Positions 18,095 through 29,200 of a stretch of 64,000 bases of DNA are shown here, piece after piece; within the stretch, counting starts at the first letter, position 1; each line of letters begins with the position of its first letter. The DNA is from Marinagarivorans cellulosilyticus (GTDB lineage Bacteria; Pseudomonadota; Gammaproteobacteria; Pseudomonadales; Cellvibrionaceae), in the NCBI RefSeq assembly GCF_021655555.1, contig NZ_AP023086.1, positions 4,866,685-4,930,684 on the forward strand. The letters run 5' to 3'. The notes beneath the pieces are model-generated. The model had not been told where the DNA came from, made no database searches, and saw nothing but the letters and a program-made list of their open reading frames with translations. Position numbers and translations under genes: made by a program.

Positions 18095-18885
18095 AAATTA
18101 TATTTATGGGTAGATTCTATTGCGCGATTAGGAATACCTGCGCACAAATAGAAAAACTCCATTAAGGTAAATAGCACAGGGAAGCGCTGAGACCGGTTCT
18201 TAACAAATAAGATATTTTGATACTCGCCATCATACTTAATATTCGCATACAAATGATTAGCATCAACACTGGTCATTTTTTTACGTAAGTAATTAAAGTG
18301 CGAACTAAACATAGGGTCAATATAACGAGCCCCCCTATAATTAAATTGGCCATGTAAAAAGGGAACAGAGCAACAAGCTCGGCAAACTTCCTCGATAGTC
18401 ATATCGGGGTGAGTTTCTGGCGACAGCACAACAAAACGATTCTTGACCTTGCAAAAAGAATGGCAGCGCAAGTTCTTATCAAAATCACCCAGCGTAAGCG
18501 CCAAAAATTTTTCTTCAAAGAAAATAGACAACGTTTGCGTTAACAATTCGTTACAAAAAAAAGCTCGCTCTTTATGCCTTCTTAAAAATATATGTTTAAA
18601 AAATCGAACAAGGCCTCCTTGATGTATTTCCCGAACTTGCGATTCGTAATTACTGTAGCCCTCAGCATTAAAGCCGCCCTCTGTAGCCGCGATATACATA
18701 AAGTACGACACGCTACTGGCAGATATTAAATTAACTTCTGCTAATGCAGCCAAGCGCTTGCGACCTAGTTGCCGCAAAATAGGGAATTGCGAAGTGCCAT
18801 TGGGGCCAGTACCCGCCAAAGTTACGACATTACGCTCGCACTTAGGCATACGATTAATAAATTCCCGAACATGCTGATTATCCAT
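18082..18885 (-). CDS. Degenerate patatin-like protein
   Basis: ATG 18885 (MDNQHVREF) is chosen because AGAGGA precedes it by 8 bases; the longer frame to 18948 lacks such a site. 267 aa. A 'VVTLAGTGPNG' loop, a nucleophile-elbow-like 'SASSVSYFMYIAA' helix and a 'YIDPMFSSHF' segment follow the order of patatin phospholipase motifs. The GxSxG glycines and the DGG/DGA triad glycine are missing, so it is either a divergent or an inactive patatin fold. No signal peptide. Assignment tentative. Confidence 0.5.
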   Translation of the reverse strand: MDNQHVREFINRMPKCERNVVTLAGTGPNGTSQFPILRQLGRKRLAALAEVNLISASSVSYFMYIAATEGGFNAEGYSNYESQVREIHQGGLVRFFKHIFLRRHKERAFFCNELLTQTLSIFFEEKFLALTLGDFDKNLRCHSFCKVKNRFVVLSPETHPDMTIEEVCRACCSVPFLHGQFNYRGARYIDPMFSSHFNYLRKKMTSVDANHLYANIKYDGEYQNILFVKNRSQRFPVLFTLMEFFYLCAGIPNRAIESTHKYNLRHL

Positions 18886-18948
18886 AACCCATCCTCTGCC
18901 TTGTAGCACAGTAGTTACTTTCAAAATATGTAGCGCGATAAACATCAC

Positions 18949-19360
18949 CAGTAATGAAAGTGCTATTTGCTTTGCACCTATAATAAACCAGTTAACATTA
19001 TGGTCAACGAATTATCACTAGGCACGAAAGACAGCATGCTCACCAATAACAGTTACACAGCCACACGGCCCAGTTTTTATAGTCACTGAAAACGATTAGG
19101 TCAAGGAAGGTAGTGGCAGCTATTTACGAATTTTGGCAAGAAAAGAGTCTTTTTAATGAGATTATTTTTCAACAACCAATTAACCTATTTACTCATGGTC
19201 GAAAAATACCGATATACGCTCATTTTGGATAACTTGGAAAACTAGCAGCCCACGCCAAATAAATGACATCAAAAGCCTCAAATCTGCACCCTAAGGCACG
19301 AGCACAATTAAACCAATCACACGGAATAGAATATTCAAAGCAATGAAGATGCCCTAAAGC
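18949..19360. other. Intergenic, no gene seen
   Basis: About 410 bases with stops in every frame and no obvious hairpin or repeat. Confidence 0.5.
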
Positions 19361-19753
19361 TTATAGCGGCTGTTTACCTAATAGCCTAAGCAGCAATTTA
19401 CGCCCACACACCATAACGGGGTAAGTGTACTTAACCGTAGTGGGGCTGCGAAAAAAAGCAGCATTAAAACGGTTAAAAAGATTATTGCGGCTCGACAACA
19501 ATGCCATCATATGGACCGCTTTATCACCATAAAATAATTGGCCGCGATAGCTCAGCAACATGCCATCATTCAAATTAATGCCTTGTGCTTTTAAGTCGAC
19601 GAGTAATTCAGGGTGCTGACGGCAATCCAACAAAACAACATCCCCCACGGTTTCACGAAAGCGAACAAAACGAGTGTAGCGCGAACATACAGGGCAATCG
19701 CCATCATAAAGCACGTAGGTCAATTTATCGCTAAGGTCACTTAATTGCTTCAT
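19361..19753 (-). CDS. DCC-family thiol-disulfide oxidoreductase-like protein (DUF393)
   Basis: 130 aa. The N-terminal YDGDCPVCSRY is the DCC family signature, with the CxxC of a thioredoxin-like fold. The rest follows the family pattern, ending with a basic helix. Members are presumed redox proteins without a clear substrate. A small membrane-protein frame lies just upstream on the same strand (19790-20023) and could be co-transcribed. Call confident, biochemistry unknown. Confidence 0.88.
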   Translation of the reverse strand: MKQLSDLSDKLTYVLYDGDCPVCSRYTRFVRFRETVGDVVLLDCRQHPELLVDLKAQGINLNDGMLLSYRGQLFYGDKAVHMMALLSSRNNLFNRFNAAFFRSPTTVKYTYPVMVCGRKLLLRLLGKQPL

Positions 19754-19789
19754 GTTATGCCAAGGATTATTGCCAAGAGGGTTTCAAAG

Positions 19790-20023
19790 CTAGCGCCACA
19801 ACGACCCTAGCCGGTGCAGCAAAAACAGCTGAATTAAAGGTATAACATAAAATGCCAATTGACCAACCATGGCCGACAAAGGGTTCTGCAGTGCATTTAC
19901 GCCACATGCCAATGCATGCACAAAAACAGCATTAAGCGATAATAATGTTTCACTTGGCTTAGCTGGACAGTTTAATGTCTCGCAGAGACTTAGGCATAAA
20001 AGATTAACCGCCGGCATAAACAT
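19790..20023 (-). CDS. Possible small membrane protein (77 aa)
   Basis: One or two hydrophobic segments (LSAMVGQLAFYVIPLIQLF) in a frame ending 36 bp before the DCC gene, same strand. An overlapping frame on the opposite strand looks less protein-like. No family recognised; may be spurious. Confidence 0.35.
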   Translation of the reverse strand: MFMPAVNLLCLSLCETLNCPAKPSETLLSLNAVFVHALACGVNALQNPLSAMVGQLAFYVIPLIQLFLLHRLGSLWR

Positions 20024-20285
20024 TTACCTCAGAGAGGGGGAATTACCCCCAAAAACACTCCCACAAGCTTGCATCATTAACCATCAACCTCGCCAATCTT
20101 AAGGCAGGAAGTAATAAGCTACGCCCAATTTAATAACAGGCAGGACTTACAGCAGGGTTGATAGTCAAAAAGGCCTAAAAAGTATATTCGTTGCGCGCAT
20201 TTTAATGAGGCCGAAGTGACGACAGTCACAGATTATGGTTTAATCCGTGCCAAGTAATCACGTCTTCATTCTGAGGTGTAAAGCA

Positions 20286-21314
20286 TTGAGCATTCGTGAG
20301 TGCGCTCCGACCGTAGTCGAGCGCCCAGACACAAAAGGACCATTTGTACTGCGCTCGTTTGAGCACGACGAAAGCTACACCATAACCAATGACGCTGTCG
20401 TTGGCCGTGAGCTCGACTGTGCAGTGAGCCTTCAATTCGCCAAAGTTTCGCGCTACCACGCTAAATTTATTATCGCTGGCAACAGCCTGCATATTGAAGA
20501 TTTACAATCCAGTAATGGCACCTACATTAATGGCAAGCGCATACTAACGCGCACACAGCTGTCCATTGGCGATGAGATCACCTTTGGCGACCAGCGCTAC
20601 CGAATGACCTCAGACAACGCAGGTCATAGCGAAGCGACGCAGCTATTCAGCCCCTCCAGTGTTATCCCCACAAACACGACCGGCGGCTCTATTTTTCAGC
20701 CATCTGGGGTTCCCGCTGAAGCCGCTGCTCCAGCCCCTCCTTCTCCAGCGGTTGAGCCAGCAGCCTTTGCGCCAGAACCACAGCCCGACGCAGGACGCGA
20801 AGAATCTTCTACACGCCTATATGCCCCCGACCAAATTATGTCGATGGCACAGCGCAACCTTAACCATCTTAACGACTTAGATGTTGGCAGCGGCCCTCGC
20901 CTTGTTATTCTTACTGCGCCACTGCGCGGTCAAGTCTGCAATATTGGGCTACCCGAAGCCGGTAGCTCGCTTACCGTTGGGCGCGATAAAGACTGCGACC
21001 TGTGCATAGCCGAAGCCTCTGTATCACGCCACCACGCCACCGTAACCTATTCAGGTCTGCAATTTCATATTGATTCCAGCCACGCCTCGAACGAGCTATT
21101 TATTAATGGCGAGCTCCAATCGGCCAGCGCTATCTTGCGTCACGGCGACAAGATCCAACTCGGCCGGGTCGATGCGCTTTTTCGCACCGACGTAAAACGC
21201 GATGCGCAAGAGCAGACAGCAAACAGCCCTGGATTACAGCCTTACCAAAAGTGGCTACTAGCGGCTATCTCTTTGGCTGCCATAGGCCTTGGTGGCGCCG
21301 CTTTCCTTCTGTAA
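20286..21314 (+). CDS. Protein with two FHA domains and a C-terminal membrane anchor
   Basis: An ATG-started frame opens at 20247, but a TTG at 20286 has GAGGTG seven bases ahead and is the better start. Two FHA domains, one near the N-terminus with GRELDCAV...SRYHAK...SSNGTYING and one at about 210-310 with GRDKDCDL...SRHHAT, flank a Pro/Ala-rich linker. A single hydrophobic helix ends the protein (LLAAISLAAIGLGGAAFLL). FHA domains bind phosphothreonine, so it probably assembles a phospho-regulated complex at the membrane. It lies just before a hybrid histidine kinase. Confidence 0.85.
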   Translation: MSIRECAPTVVERPDTKGPFVLRSFEHDESYTITNDAVVGRELDCAVSLQFAKVSRYHAKFIIAGNSLHIEDLQSSNGTYINGKRILTRTQLSIGDEITFGDQRYRMTSDNAGHSEATQLFSPSSVIPTNTTGGSIFQPSGVPAEAAAPAPPSPAVEPAAFAPEPQPDAGREESSTRLYAPDQIMSMAQRNLNHLNDLDVGSGPRLVILTAPLRGQVCNIGLPEAGSSLTVGRDKDCDLCIAEASVSRHHATVTYSGLQFHIDSSHASNELFINGELQSASAILRHGDKIQLGRVDALFRTDVKRDAQEQTANSPGLQPYQKWLLAAISLAAIGLGGAAFLL

Positions 21315-21324
21315 CCCCTCCCGA

Positions 21325-21365
21325 GACATTAGGCGCTACCAGCTCGGCTGAGCATGCCTAATGTC
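21325..21365 (+). terminator. Hairpin after the FHA gene
   Basis: GACATTAGGC and GCCTAATGTC form a perfect 10-bp stem with an inner GCTC-GGCT-GAGC hairpin. No T-run, so terminator role is tentative. Confidence 0.45.
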
Positions 21366-21431
21366 AGAAATTACCGCTCCCCGATTTGCTCAACTACACT
21401 CAATTTAAGAGACCTTAAATTGACGTGAAAC

Positions 21432-24305
21432 ATGAAATCCACCGTTTTACATTGGGTCATCGCGTGTCTGGGCTACTACATCGCTGGCCGATGCGGGTTG
21501 ATGCTTGCAATCCCGCCGGGGTTTGCCTCTGCCGTATGGCCGGCAGCGGGCGTCGCTCTGGCCTGCGCGATTATCTTTCGCCCAGTACCGGTTTTGCTGG
21601 GTGTGGCCTGCGGTTCTTTTTTGCTCAACCTCGGGGTTGTCAGTAACAACTTCACTACCATTGACGCTCATATGCTCGTGCTCGCCTTTTGTATCTGTAT
21701 GGGCGCAATCACTCAGGCAGGGCTAGCCCTCGCTTTTTGGCATAGGTTACTGCCCAAGCACCCCACGCTGGATTCCCCCTCGCAGATCTATCGCTTTTTA
21801 TTAATTATTGCCCCATTAAGCTGCCTAGCATCCGCAACTGTAGGCACAACCACGCTCACACTATTTGGTGTTATCGCAGCCGACAACGTCCTTTTTACGG
21901 CGCTTACATGGTGGGTCGGCGATACCATTGGGGTAATTTTATTCACCCCGCTCATCCTTACCTCGATACGCAAAACGCATAACCTGCGTTATCGCATAAC
22001 CATAATAGGGCCAACATTTATTATCTTTAGCGGCGTACTGGTTTTATTTTATCTGTCACTTGAGGCGCAAAAAAACGCCATCATGCAGCAAATCAAACGC
22101 GACGCTGCTGACCTAGAAAGTAAAATTCACGAACGCTTTTCGCTATCAGAGCAAAAGCTGCTTGCCTATACTGCGCTCTACAGCACGGCCGAGCATATTT
22201 CTCGGCAGCAATTTAACCGCATTACCGAAGTACTGATCCGTGAAAACAACGCACTGCGCGCCATTGGCTGGACCGAAATAGTCCCACACTCGCAGCGCGA
22301 TAGTGTCGAGGCACGCGTACGCGCAGAAGGCTACCCTAACTTTCACTTTACCGAATTAAATGCCAACGGCCAGCTAACCCCCGCGGCACGGCGCGAGCGT
22401 TACTACCCGGTGCTCATAATTTACCCGCTACCCACCAACTTAGCAGCCTTCGGGTTAGACTTGGGCGCTAACCCCGAACGTTATGCCGCGCTAGATCTCG
22501 CGATGCGCACCGGTAAAACAGTCAATACCGCACCCATCGTGCTCGCGCAGGCAGAAGATCACTCGCGCTCCTTTATTATGTACCTGCCCATATTTGGTCT
22601 TAAATACCGCCAACAATTTCATTCAGAGAGTTATGCCCAAGAGCACCTTCGCGGCTACATTAGCGGTGTTTTTGATATTCAAAAAGTACTGGGCGATCTC
22701 TTAAAAAATGCCAAAGCAAAGCATATTAGCCTCAGTATTCACGATACAACTCCCCCGCACGAGCCTGCCCTGCTGATAAAAAGCGATACCCCCGCACTCG
22801 CCAATTTCGATGGCATTTCTAGCAATATCAATTTTGGCCAGCGCAAGCTAACACTCGAGTTTTACGCCAACACTCATTACAAAGTTGCCACCAAAGACTG
22901 GACCAGCTGGACAATTCTCACAGTAGGTTTTTTACTCACCGCCATGTTGCAAGCATTACTTTTGGTACTTACTGGGATTAACGAGCGCATTAACCGCGAG
23001 GTAACGCAAAAAACAGATGAATACCGGCAAGCCAAACAAGACGCCGAAGCCGCAAGTACCGCCAAAACCAATTTCCTTGCGAATATTAGCCACGAATTTC
23101 GCACCCCGCTAAACGCCATTATTGGCTTTACTAATTTATGCTTAAAAACCACACTTAACGAACGCCAGCAAGGTTTTTTAACCCGTGTACAATTAGCATC
23201 AGAAACATTATTAGCACTGATTAACCACACGCTGGATTATTCTAAAATAGAATCCAATACGGTGGAGCTAGAAAGAAAACCACTTAGCCTTTTTCACATT
23301 TACAACAAAATAGAAGCCATATTTTCAATTCAGGCAAAACAAAAAAATATTACCTTTACCATCGAGCACGACGAACAGCACCCCGATTACATTTGGGGCG
23401 ATGCCTTATTCCTCGAACAAATTTTGCTAAATTTATGCAGCAATGCAATTAAATTTACCGACGCAGGTGGCATCACTGTTCGCTCCAGCATTAGCCGCCA
23501 AACGCACGATCAAATCGATTTAGTGATTACCGTTAGCGATACAGGCATAGGTATTGCCCACGAAAAACAAGCCTCCGTATTTCAAGCGTTTCAACAAGCC
23601 GACAACTCCATGAGCCGGCGCCACGGTGGCACCGGCTTGGGCTTAGCCATTACTTATAAGCTCATCACATTAATGGGTGGCGAATTAAAGCTAGAAAGTG
23701 AAGAAGGCCAAGGCTGTGAATTTAGCGTATTACTCACCTGCGACAAAGTCTCCGCAAGCCACCGACCGCCCTCCGCCAAAGACGCAGAAAGTAAAAGCCA
23801 TATTTCACCACAAATGCAACTCAAAGCTATTGAAGCGCAATGGGATAAGCCACAGAACCATCAAGCCAACACTGCAACATTCGATACACCCCTAACGCCA
23901 GCCACGAGTATTCCACCAGTAAACGATGAATGTTTAGAAGGGAAAACACTGCTTTTAGTCGAAGATATAGAAATGAACCAAATCCTCGCTCAACAAATTT
24001 TAGAAGACTATGGCGCCCAGGTTGTGCTTGCCAATAATGGCCTAGAAGCCGTTAACATTCTCAATACACAACGCGTTGATGCGGTATTAATGGATATTCA
24101 AATGCCCATTATGGATGGCTACCAAGCAACGCGCATTATTCGTGAAGCTCCAGAAAACGCAACGCTGCCCATAATTGCCATGACCGCCAACGTTGCATCG
24201 CAAGATATTCAAGCCTGTAAAGAGGCCGGCATGAACGAGCATATCGGCAAGCCCATTAACGAAGACCTACTGCTTTCGACGCTAATGGAACAACTCTATA
24301 AATAA
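21432..24305 (+). CDS. Membrane-bound hybrid sensor histidine kinase (MASE1-CHASE-HisKA-HATPase-REC)
   Basis: 957 aa. About eight N-terminal helices of the MASE1 type are followed by a periplasmic CHASE domain (about 230-430), another helix near 495-515, HisKA with the H-box NISHEFRTPLNA (His554), HATPase_c with N-box CSNAIKFT, DTGIGI and GGTGLGLAI, and a receiver domain with phospho-acceptor Asp888 in VLMDIQMP. All catalytic residues are present. An intramolecular His-to-Asp relay is expected, passing to an unlinked Hpt/response regulator. No cognate regulator gene is adjacent; ligand unknown. Confidence 0.93.
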   Translation: MKSTVLHWVIACLGYYIAGRCGLMLAIPPGFASAVWPAAGVALACAIIFRPVPVLLGVACGSFLLNLGVVSNNFTTIDAHMLVLAFCICMGAITQAGLALAFWHRLLPKHPTLDSPSQIYRFLLIIAPLSCLASATVGTTTLTLFGVIAADNVLFTALTWWVGDTIGVILFTPLILTSIRKTHNLRYRITIIGPTFIIFSGVLVLFYLSLEAQKNAIMQQIKRDAADLESKIHERFSLSEQKLLAYTALYSTAEHISRQQFNRITEVLIRENNALRAIGWTEIVPHSQRDSVEARVRAEGYPNFHFTELNANGQLTPAARRERYYPVLIIYPLPTNLAAFGLDLGANPERYAALDLAMRTGKTVNTAPIVLAQAEDHSRSFIMYLPIFGLKYRQQFHSESYAQEHLRGYISGVFDIQKVLGDLLKNAKAKHISLSIHDTTPPHEPALLIKSDTPALANFDGISSNINFGQRKLTLEFYANTHYKVATKDWTSWTILTVGFLLTAMLQALLLVLTGINERINREVTQKTDEYRQAKQDAEAASTAKTNFLANISHEFRTPLNAIIGFTNLCLKTTLNERQQGFLTRVQLASETLLALINHTLDYSKIESNTVELERKPLSLFHIYNKIEAIFSIQAKQKNITFTIEHDEQHPDYIWGDALFLEQILLNLCSNAIKFTDAGGITVRSSISRQTHDQIDLVITVSDTGIGIAHEKQASVFQAFQQADNSMSRRHGGTGLGLAITYKLITLMGGELKLESEEGQGCEFSVLLTCDKVSASHRPPSAKDAESKSHISPQMQLKAIEAQWDKPQNHQANTATFDTPLTPATSIPPVNDECLEGKTLLLVEDIEMNQILAQQILEDYGAQVVLANNGLEAVNILNTQRVDAVLMDIQMPIMDGYQATRIIREAPENATLPIIAMTANVASQDIQACKEAGMNEHIGKPINEDLLLSTLMEQLYK

Positions 24306-24413
24306 AGGCTATTGCAGGTATTACGTCCGTAAGATAAGCATTGCTTTTTCTTGCTTTTACAACTAAAAGTGTACGACACCCTCATAAATTATATTCTGCT
24401 AAAGGACCCTAAC

Positions 24414-26216
24414 ATGGCCCTCGCTTTTCGCTTTTTCTGCCTGCTTGGTTTAGCGGCCGCCCTTATGGCTTGTCAAACCACCCCCGCCAAACCGGTATCT
24501 AACCCTCCCACACAAATCACTCCCGCGGCCATAAAGCCCGTGCCACGCACCAAAGAGTTCAGCTGGATGAGTGTATCGCGCTGGTACCAAATGCACTCTG
24601 AAGATGTTGCTGCGGCCCAACAAAAAAGCGTGGAGCTACTGTTTGTTGGCGATTCAATTACCGAAAGCTGGGGCTGGGGTGAAGGCCGAAGTGAGGTATA
24701 CCAGCAGTATTTTGGCGATTTTAATGCGGCCAATTTTGCGGTTGGTGGTGATATGACACAAAATTTATTGTGGCGGCTACAACACAATACCAAGGGGCAG
24801 CTACAACCGACCGCTATTGTTATGATGATTGGCGTCAATAATTTTTTACACGAACAACATGCACCAGAAGATGTTATTAGCGGCATTAAGGCAAACCTTA
24901 CGCAACTGCAACACAATTACCCCAACGCCAAAATATTAGTGATTGGCGTATTACCCTTTTTTAAAAATGCCGATAATCCAAGCCGCCAACAAGTTATAGA
25001 AGTTAACCGAGCAGTGGCACAATTAGCCGATAACACTCATATTTTTCACGTTAATGTGAATGCCGATTTTCTCGATGATAATGGCGAAATACCCGCAACA
25101 CTCATGGCCGACTATATTCACCCCACCGCTGCAGGCTTAGAAATTATTGCTAAAAGCGTTGCGCCAATTATTACCCCTTGGATACAGCAAGCACGCAAAA
25201 ACGCACTCACAGTAACGGCCGCCGACCCACGTATTCAAGTCATGGGGCGCAGTGCCGTTAGCGACGATAACGCTCGAATTGTAGGTTACCCAGGCGTGAC
25301 ATTTCAGCTACGAAGCAATGCCGAGCGCGTCACCCTTTTTGGCAAAAGTGAGTACGGCAATAGCTATTTTTCGGTACAAATCGACGACCAACCCGAACGC
25401 CTCATTAAGCTGCCGGCAAAAGCCGAAGATATCGTATTGCTAGAAGGTAATACCAACCACAAAGAGCATACAATTACTTTACTTCACCGCTCCGAAACAT
25501 GGCACGGTATATCAACCCTTTACGACTTCACGTTACACCACGGCGAATTGTTAACGCCTCCCACATTGGCGAAACGTAAATTATTAATCATCGGCGACTC
25601 AATCACTTGCGGCCAAGCCGCCGACCGCCAAGCCAACCTCGATAAAGATGCTTGTCAAACCGGCAACCATTGGTGGGGAGCAAGGCAAAGCTACGGCATG
25701 CTGTTAGCCGATAAGCTAAACACACAAGTACAATTAGTTTGCTATGGCGGAAAAGGCTTAGTGCGCACCTGGCAGGGCGTAAGCGACGGCGTAAATGCTC
25801 CAGAATTTTACGACTACGCGGTACCGAAAGATGGCCAATTATTGCCTTGGGATCAAAGCCAATATTACCCAGACCTTGCGATTATTGCATTAGGGACTAA
25901 CGATTTTTCTGCCTCGGCGGGCACACCACCGGCCGAATCGCTATACGTCGAGCGCTATAATTCATTTATTCAAAAGATTCAAAAAGACCACGGCAACATA
26001 CCGGTTGTTATTACTGACGGTCCATTACTCAACGGCCAAACAAAATCGTTATTGCAAGGGTATTTACAAAAAGTTGAATCGCAAAACAGCAATGTGCATT
26101 TTATTGCCGCCAATACCTACCCCGGCGATAGCTGTGAGTTTCACCCCAATGCCGAGCAACATAGCGCCATTGCTAACGATTTAACTCCAGTCATAAAAAA
26201 TATTATGGCCTGGTAA
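24414..26216 (+). CDS. Two-domain SGNH lipoprotein esterase (CE2-type C-terminal half)
   Basis: ATG 24414 follows AAAGGACCCTAAC and gives 600 aa with lipobox LMAC (Cys20). The first SGNH domain (about 60-260) has VGDSITES, the Gly block AVGGDM, the Asn block IGVNN and a catalytic HPTAAG. A beta-sandwich follows (about 270-390). The second SGNH domain (about 395-600) has IGDSITCGQ, YGGKG, LGTNDFS and a C-terminal CEFHPN histidine, the pattern of CE2 acetyl esterases. It is probably anchored in the outer membrane and deacetylates hemicellulose. Two complete catalytic sets in one chain are unusual. Confidence 0.85.
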   Translation: MALAFRFFCLLGLAAALMACQTTPAKPVSNPPTQITPAAIKPVPRTKEFSWMSVSRWYQMHSEDVAAAQQKSVELLFVGDSITESWGWGEGRSEVYQQYFGDFNAANFAVGGDMTQNLLWRLQHNTKGQLQPTAIVMMIGVNNFLHEQHAPEDVISGIKANLTQLQHNYPNAKILVIGVLPFFKNADNPSRQQVIEVNRAVAQLADNTHIFHVNVNADFLDDNGEIPATLMADYIHPTAAGLEIIAKSVAPIITPWIQQARKNALTVTAADPRIQVMGRSAVSDDNARIVGYPGVTFQLRSNAERVTLFGKSEYGNSYFSVQIDDQPERLIKLPAKAEDIVLLEGNTNHKEHTITLLHRSETWHGISTLYDFTLHHGELLTPPTLAKRKLLIIGDSITCGQAADRQANLDKDACQTGNHWWGARQSYGMLLADKLNTQVQLVCYGGKGLVRTWQGVSDGVNAPEFYDYAVPKDGQLLPWDQSQYYPDLAIIALGTNDFSASAGTPPAESLYVERYNSFIQKIQKDHGNIPVVITDGPLLNGQTKSLLQGYLQKVESQNSNVHFIAANTYPGDSCEFHPNAEQHSAIANDLTPVIKNIMAW

Positions 26217-26223
26217 AGCAATA

Positions 26224-29200
26224 TTAATAATCCCTTCGCCACTCTAATGCCGCCGACGATTTTCCAGTACTGGCGGTTGTGCTGTTAAGCCGCAGCTCGT
26301 CAGTAATATCAATTTTAAGGTTACCCTGCCATGGCTGGGCAGGGTTAGAGGAGCGCTCCAGTTCAAGGTAAACACGCTCGTTAAGGTATTTACCTACACC
26401 TACATTCACACCACCACCTTCGTCTTCGCTTTCTTGGCCCACACTTAAGCTATCAAAACCTAATTTGTCACGTGTGGCATTTAAAGGATCAAAACTGCTG
26501 CCGTTGCTTAGTCGATTTACCGCGCTGGCCAAACTCATCGCCTGCCATGCCGATATATTTTGAACTGAGTCACCGAACAATAAGCGCGACAAGATTTCTT
26601 CTTGAGGTAGTGTTGGCACCGAACTTAAATCCAGTTCAATTTCTTCTTCGTTCCCAGAAACGACAATGTTAATTTCAGTATCCCCCGTATGGTAACTAGC
26701 GGGAATATGAAAATTAAACGCCTCGTTACTAAATTGCGCTCGGCCTTCGTTTAACTTAATGGGTTTTTGCAGCAATTTGATTTCGCCGCGCACAGTTTTA
26801 AAACTGCCGGAAACATTCGGTTTAACCGCGGTACCCGAAATAATCACTTTACCTTCTAATTCGGTTTCTAAACCGCGCCCACGAATAAAAGCCTGGTTTT
26901 CAATATCTACTTCAACATCTAGTGCTACTGTAGGCAAAAGCTTGTTGCGCGCGTCTATTTCCGAATCATCGCTGCTATAAACCTCTTGTACTTTTATTTC
27001 GGGGATGGCCACAGCCGGCGCCATATCGATATTAATATGCAGTGGTAATACATTTAATTTACCCGTCAAATTCATACCCTGCTTGCCACCCACTAAAGCC
27101 GCTTTACCACTAACAGCCCCTTTTACATTGGGCATATCCACAAGGTTAGCGTCTTTTAATTCTAGGGCGACATTCACGGCAGAATCACTGTTCACATCGT
27201 GCCAATCCACATGGCCACTTAAGCGCAAAGTACCGCCCTCAGCATCGCGTGCAAAACCTGTAACTAATTGAATTTTTTGTTTTTCCGCCAAGGCGTAAAC
27301 TTGAATATCGCTAAGCACCGTGCCAGTCGTCGCTTGTTTAAAATAGCCATTTTTAAGTAATAGCTCTCCGGTTAATACTGGGTCTTGCGCTGTGCCCGCC
27401 AGGGTGAGGTCGGCCTCTAAACCGCCTTGCAGTGTCATTTGGTCTGTGTCCATAAACAACTGCAGCGCACTGGTATCCAGGTTGGCCTTAATAGAGCCGT
27501 CTGTTGGTAAATTGCCACCCGATTGCGTTAAGGCATAATTTAAATAATTGTGCCAAGGCAAACTTAACGACAATAAACCAGCCGATGTTTTATCCAATGT
27601 AAAGCTGGAATCGATCACTAGGTCTTTTTCTTCTGAGCTTACATTCGCATGCCAAATCAGCGGCACTTCTGTGCGCTCGTCGGTGGCCGAACGCACCGCC
27701 AGAGTTTCGGCATACGATAAATAACCGCCCAATGTGGGCTCGGTAAAACTGCCGCCAAAACGCAACCGCGCCTCTGCTCGCCCCTCACCTACGGGGTAGC
27801 CTAAAGCCTCTAATAATTTTACTGGCAAGCGAGAAACCACCACGCGAAAGTCATTGTCGCGCGCATTCACGCGCCCCTTCATGGTAACCAGCGGGCGCTT
27901 AAAGACCGCTAAATTAAGAAGGTTCACATCCAGTGCAATTTCGTCCAGCGTGCCTAACTGTGCCGAAGCATCCAAAGCCAAGTTAAAAGGCAGCACTTCC
28001 GTTTGGTGCTCGTAACCACCTTGGTACAACGCATCAATCACCACCGCAGGTTTAGCCAATGCGCCGCTTAGCTCCCAACGCGCATTCAAAAAACCAACCA
28101 AACCCGGCGGAAAGTTAAGGCCATAACGGTAAGCCAATGCTGGCGACAAGTGCCGCACCCGGCCCGACAACGCCGTTTGATTGCCTTTCCAATCAATTAA
28201 ACCATCCAATTTTAACGATGCATCATCGACTTCAACCGTTAGCTGGTTAATATCCGCATGCGCCAAAGAGGCATTCGCATTGCCATAAATAGCGAATGGC
28301 AGCTCATCATAGCGGCCCAAAATATTAGCATCCGTAATCACATGCGGCGCCTGCAACGTACCGCGCAACAGCCCTCCTAAATGCTGCACATGTACAGAAA
28401 ACTCTTGCGGGATTTGCACCGCAATGGCCTCGGGCAATAGCTCGCGAATGGGGCCATCACGCACGTGGGTAAGGGTGTAAGTTAGCGCCAGCGGCTTGCC
28501 ATTGGTTTGTATTCGGCCCTTGGCACTTAGCTGCATTTCGCCCAAGTTGGCTTTTAAACGTTTAACTTCTACCTGCGTAGAGGTAAGCGCCAACTTACTC
28601 TTTAAACTGAGTGTCTTTTGCTTGTAGCGCACGCTGCTATTTACATCCAGCTGGCCGGCCGGGAGGTGCTGAGTATTCCAATCCCACTGCAGTTGCCCAT
28701 TGGCGCTAACAATGCCGCCTTCTAAATCGGGCAGCCATGGCCGCAAAAGGGCCAAGTTAAAACGTTGAATATCCACGCCCAACGCAACCAGCGCCGGCGA
28801 AACAGAACCGCGCAATGTATGGCGCTGCTGGTTAAGGTTAATAAGCAGTTCGTGCAAATCGATGCGCTCCAGCTCAGGCCTAAGCTTTAATTGGCCCTGC
28901 AAACTGAGCTTTTGCTTAAATAAAGGCGCGCTAAGTTGCTCTAGTGCTATATCAATCCCATCACTTTTTTGCTCGCCTTTGGCGCTAATCGCCACTTCCA
29001 CCATTTGCTCTGCCGGTAACTGCAACCACTGCCCTAGCCAACCGCCTGCGCGCTGTTGAATACGCCCGTTAATCGCCAAGCTTTCTGGCGATTCGCTAAA
29101 ACCTTCCAGCCACAATAACGGCGCTTTATGGCCCTTTTCTGTGATGGTCACTTCTAGCTCCAGCGGATTAGGCCAATGCAACGCTGCCGAGCCTTCTACA

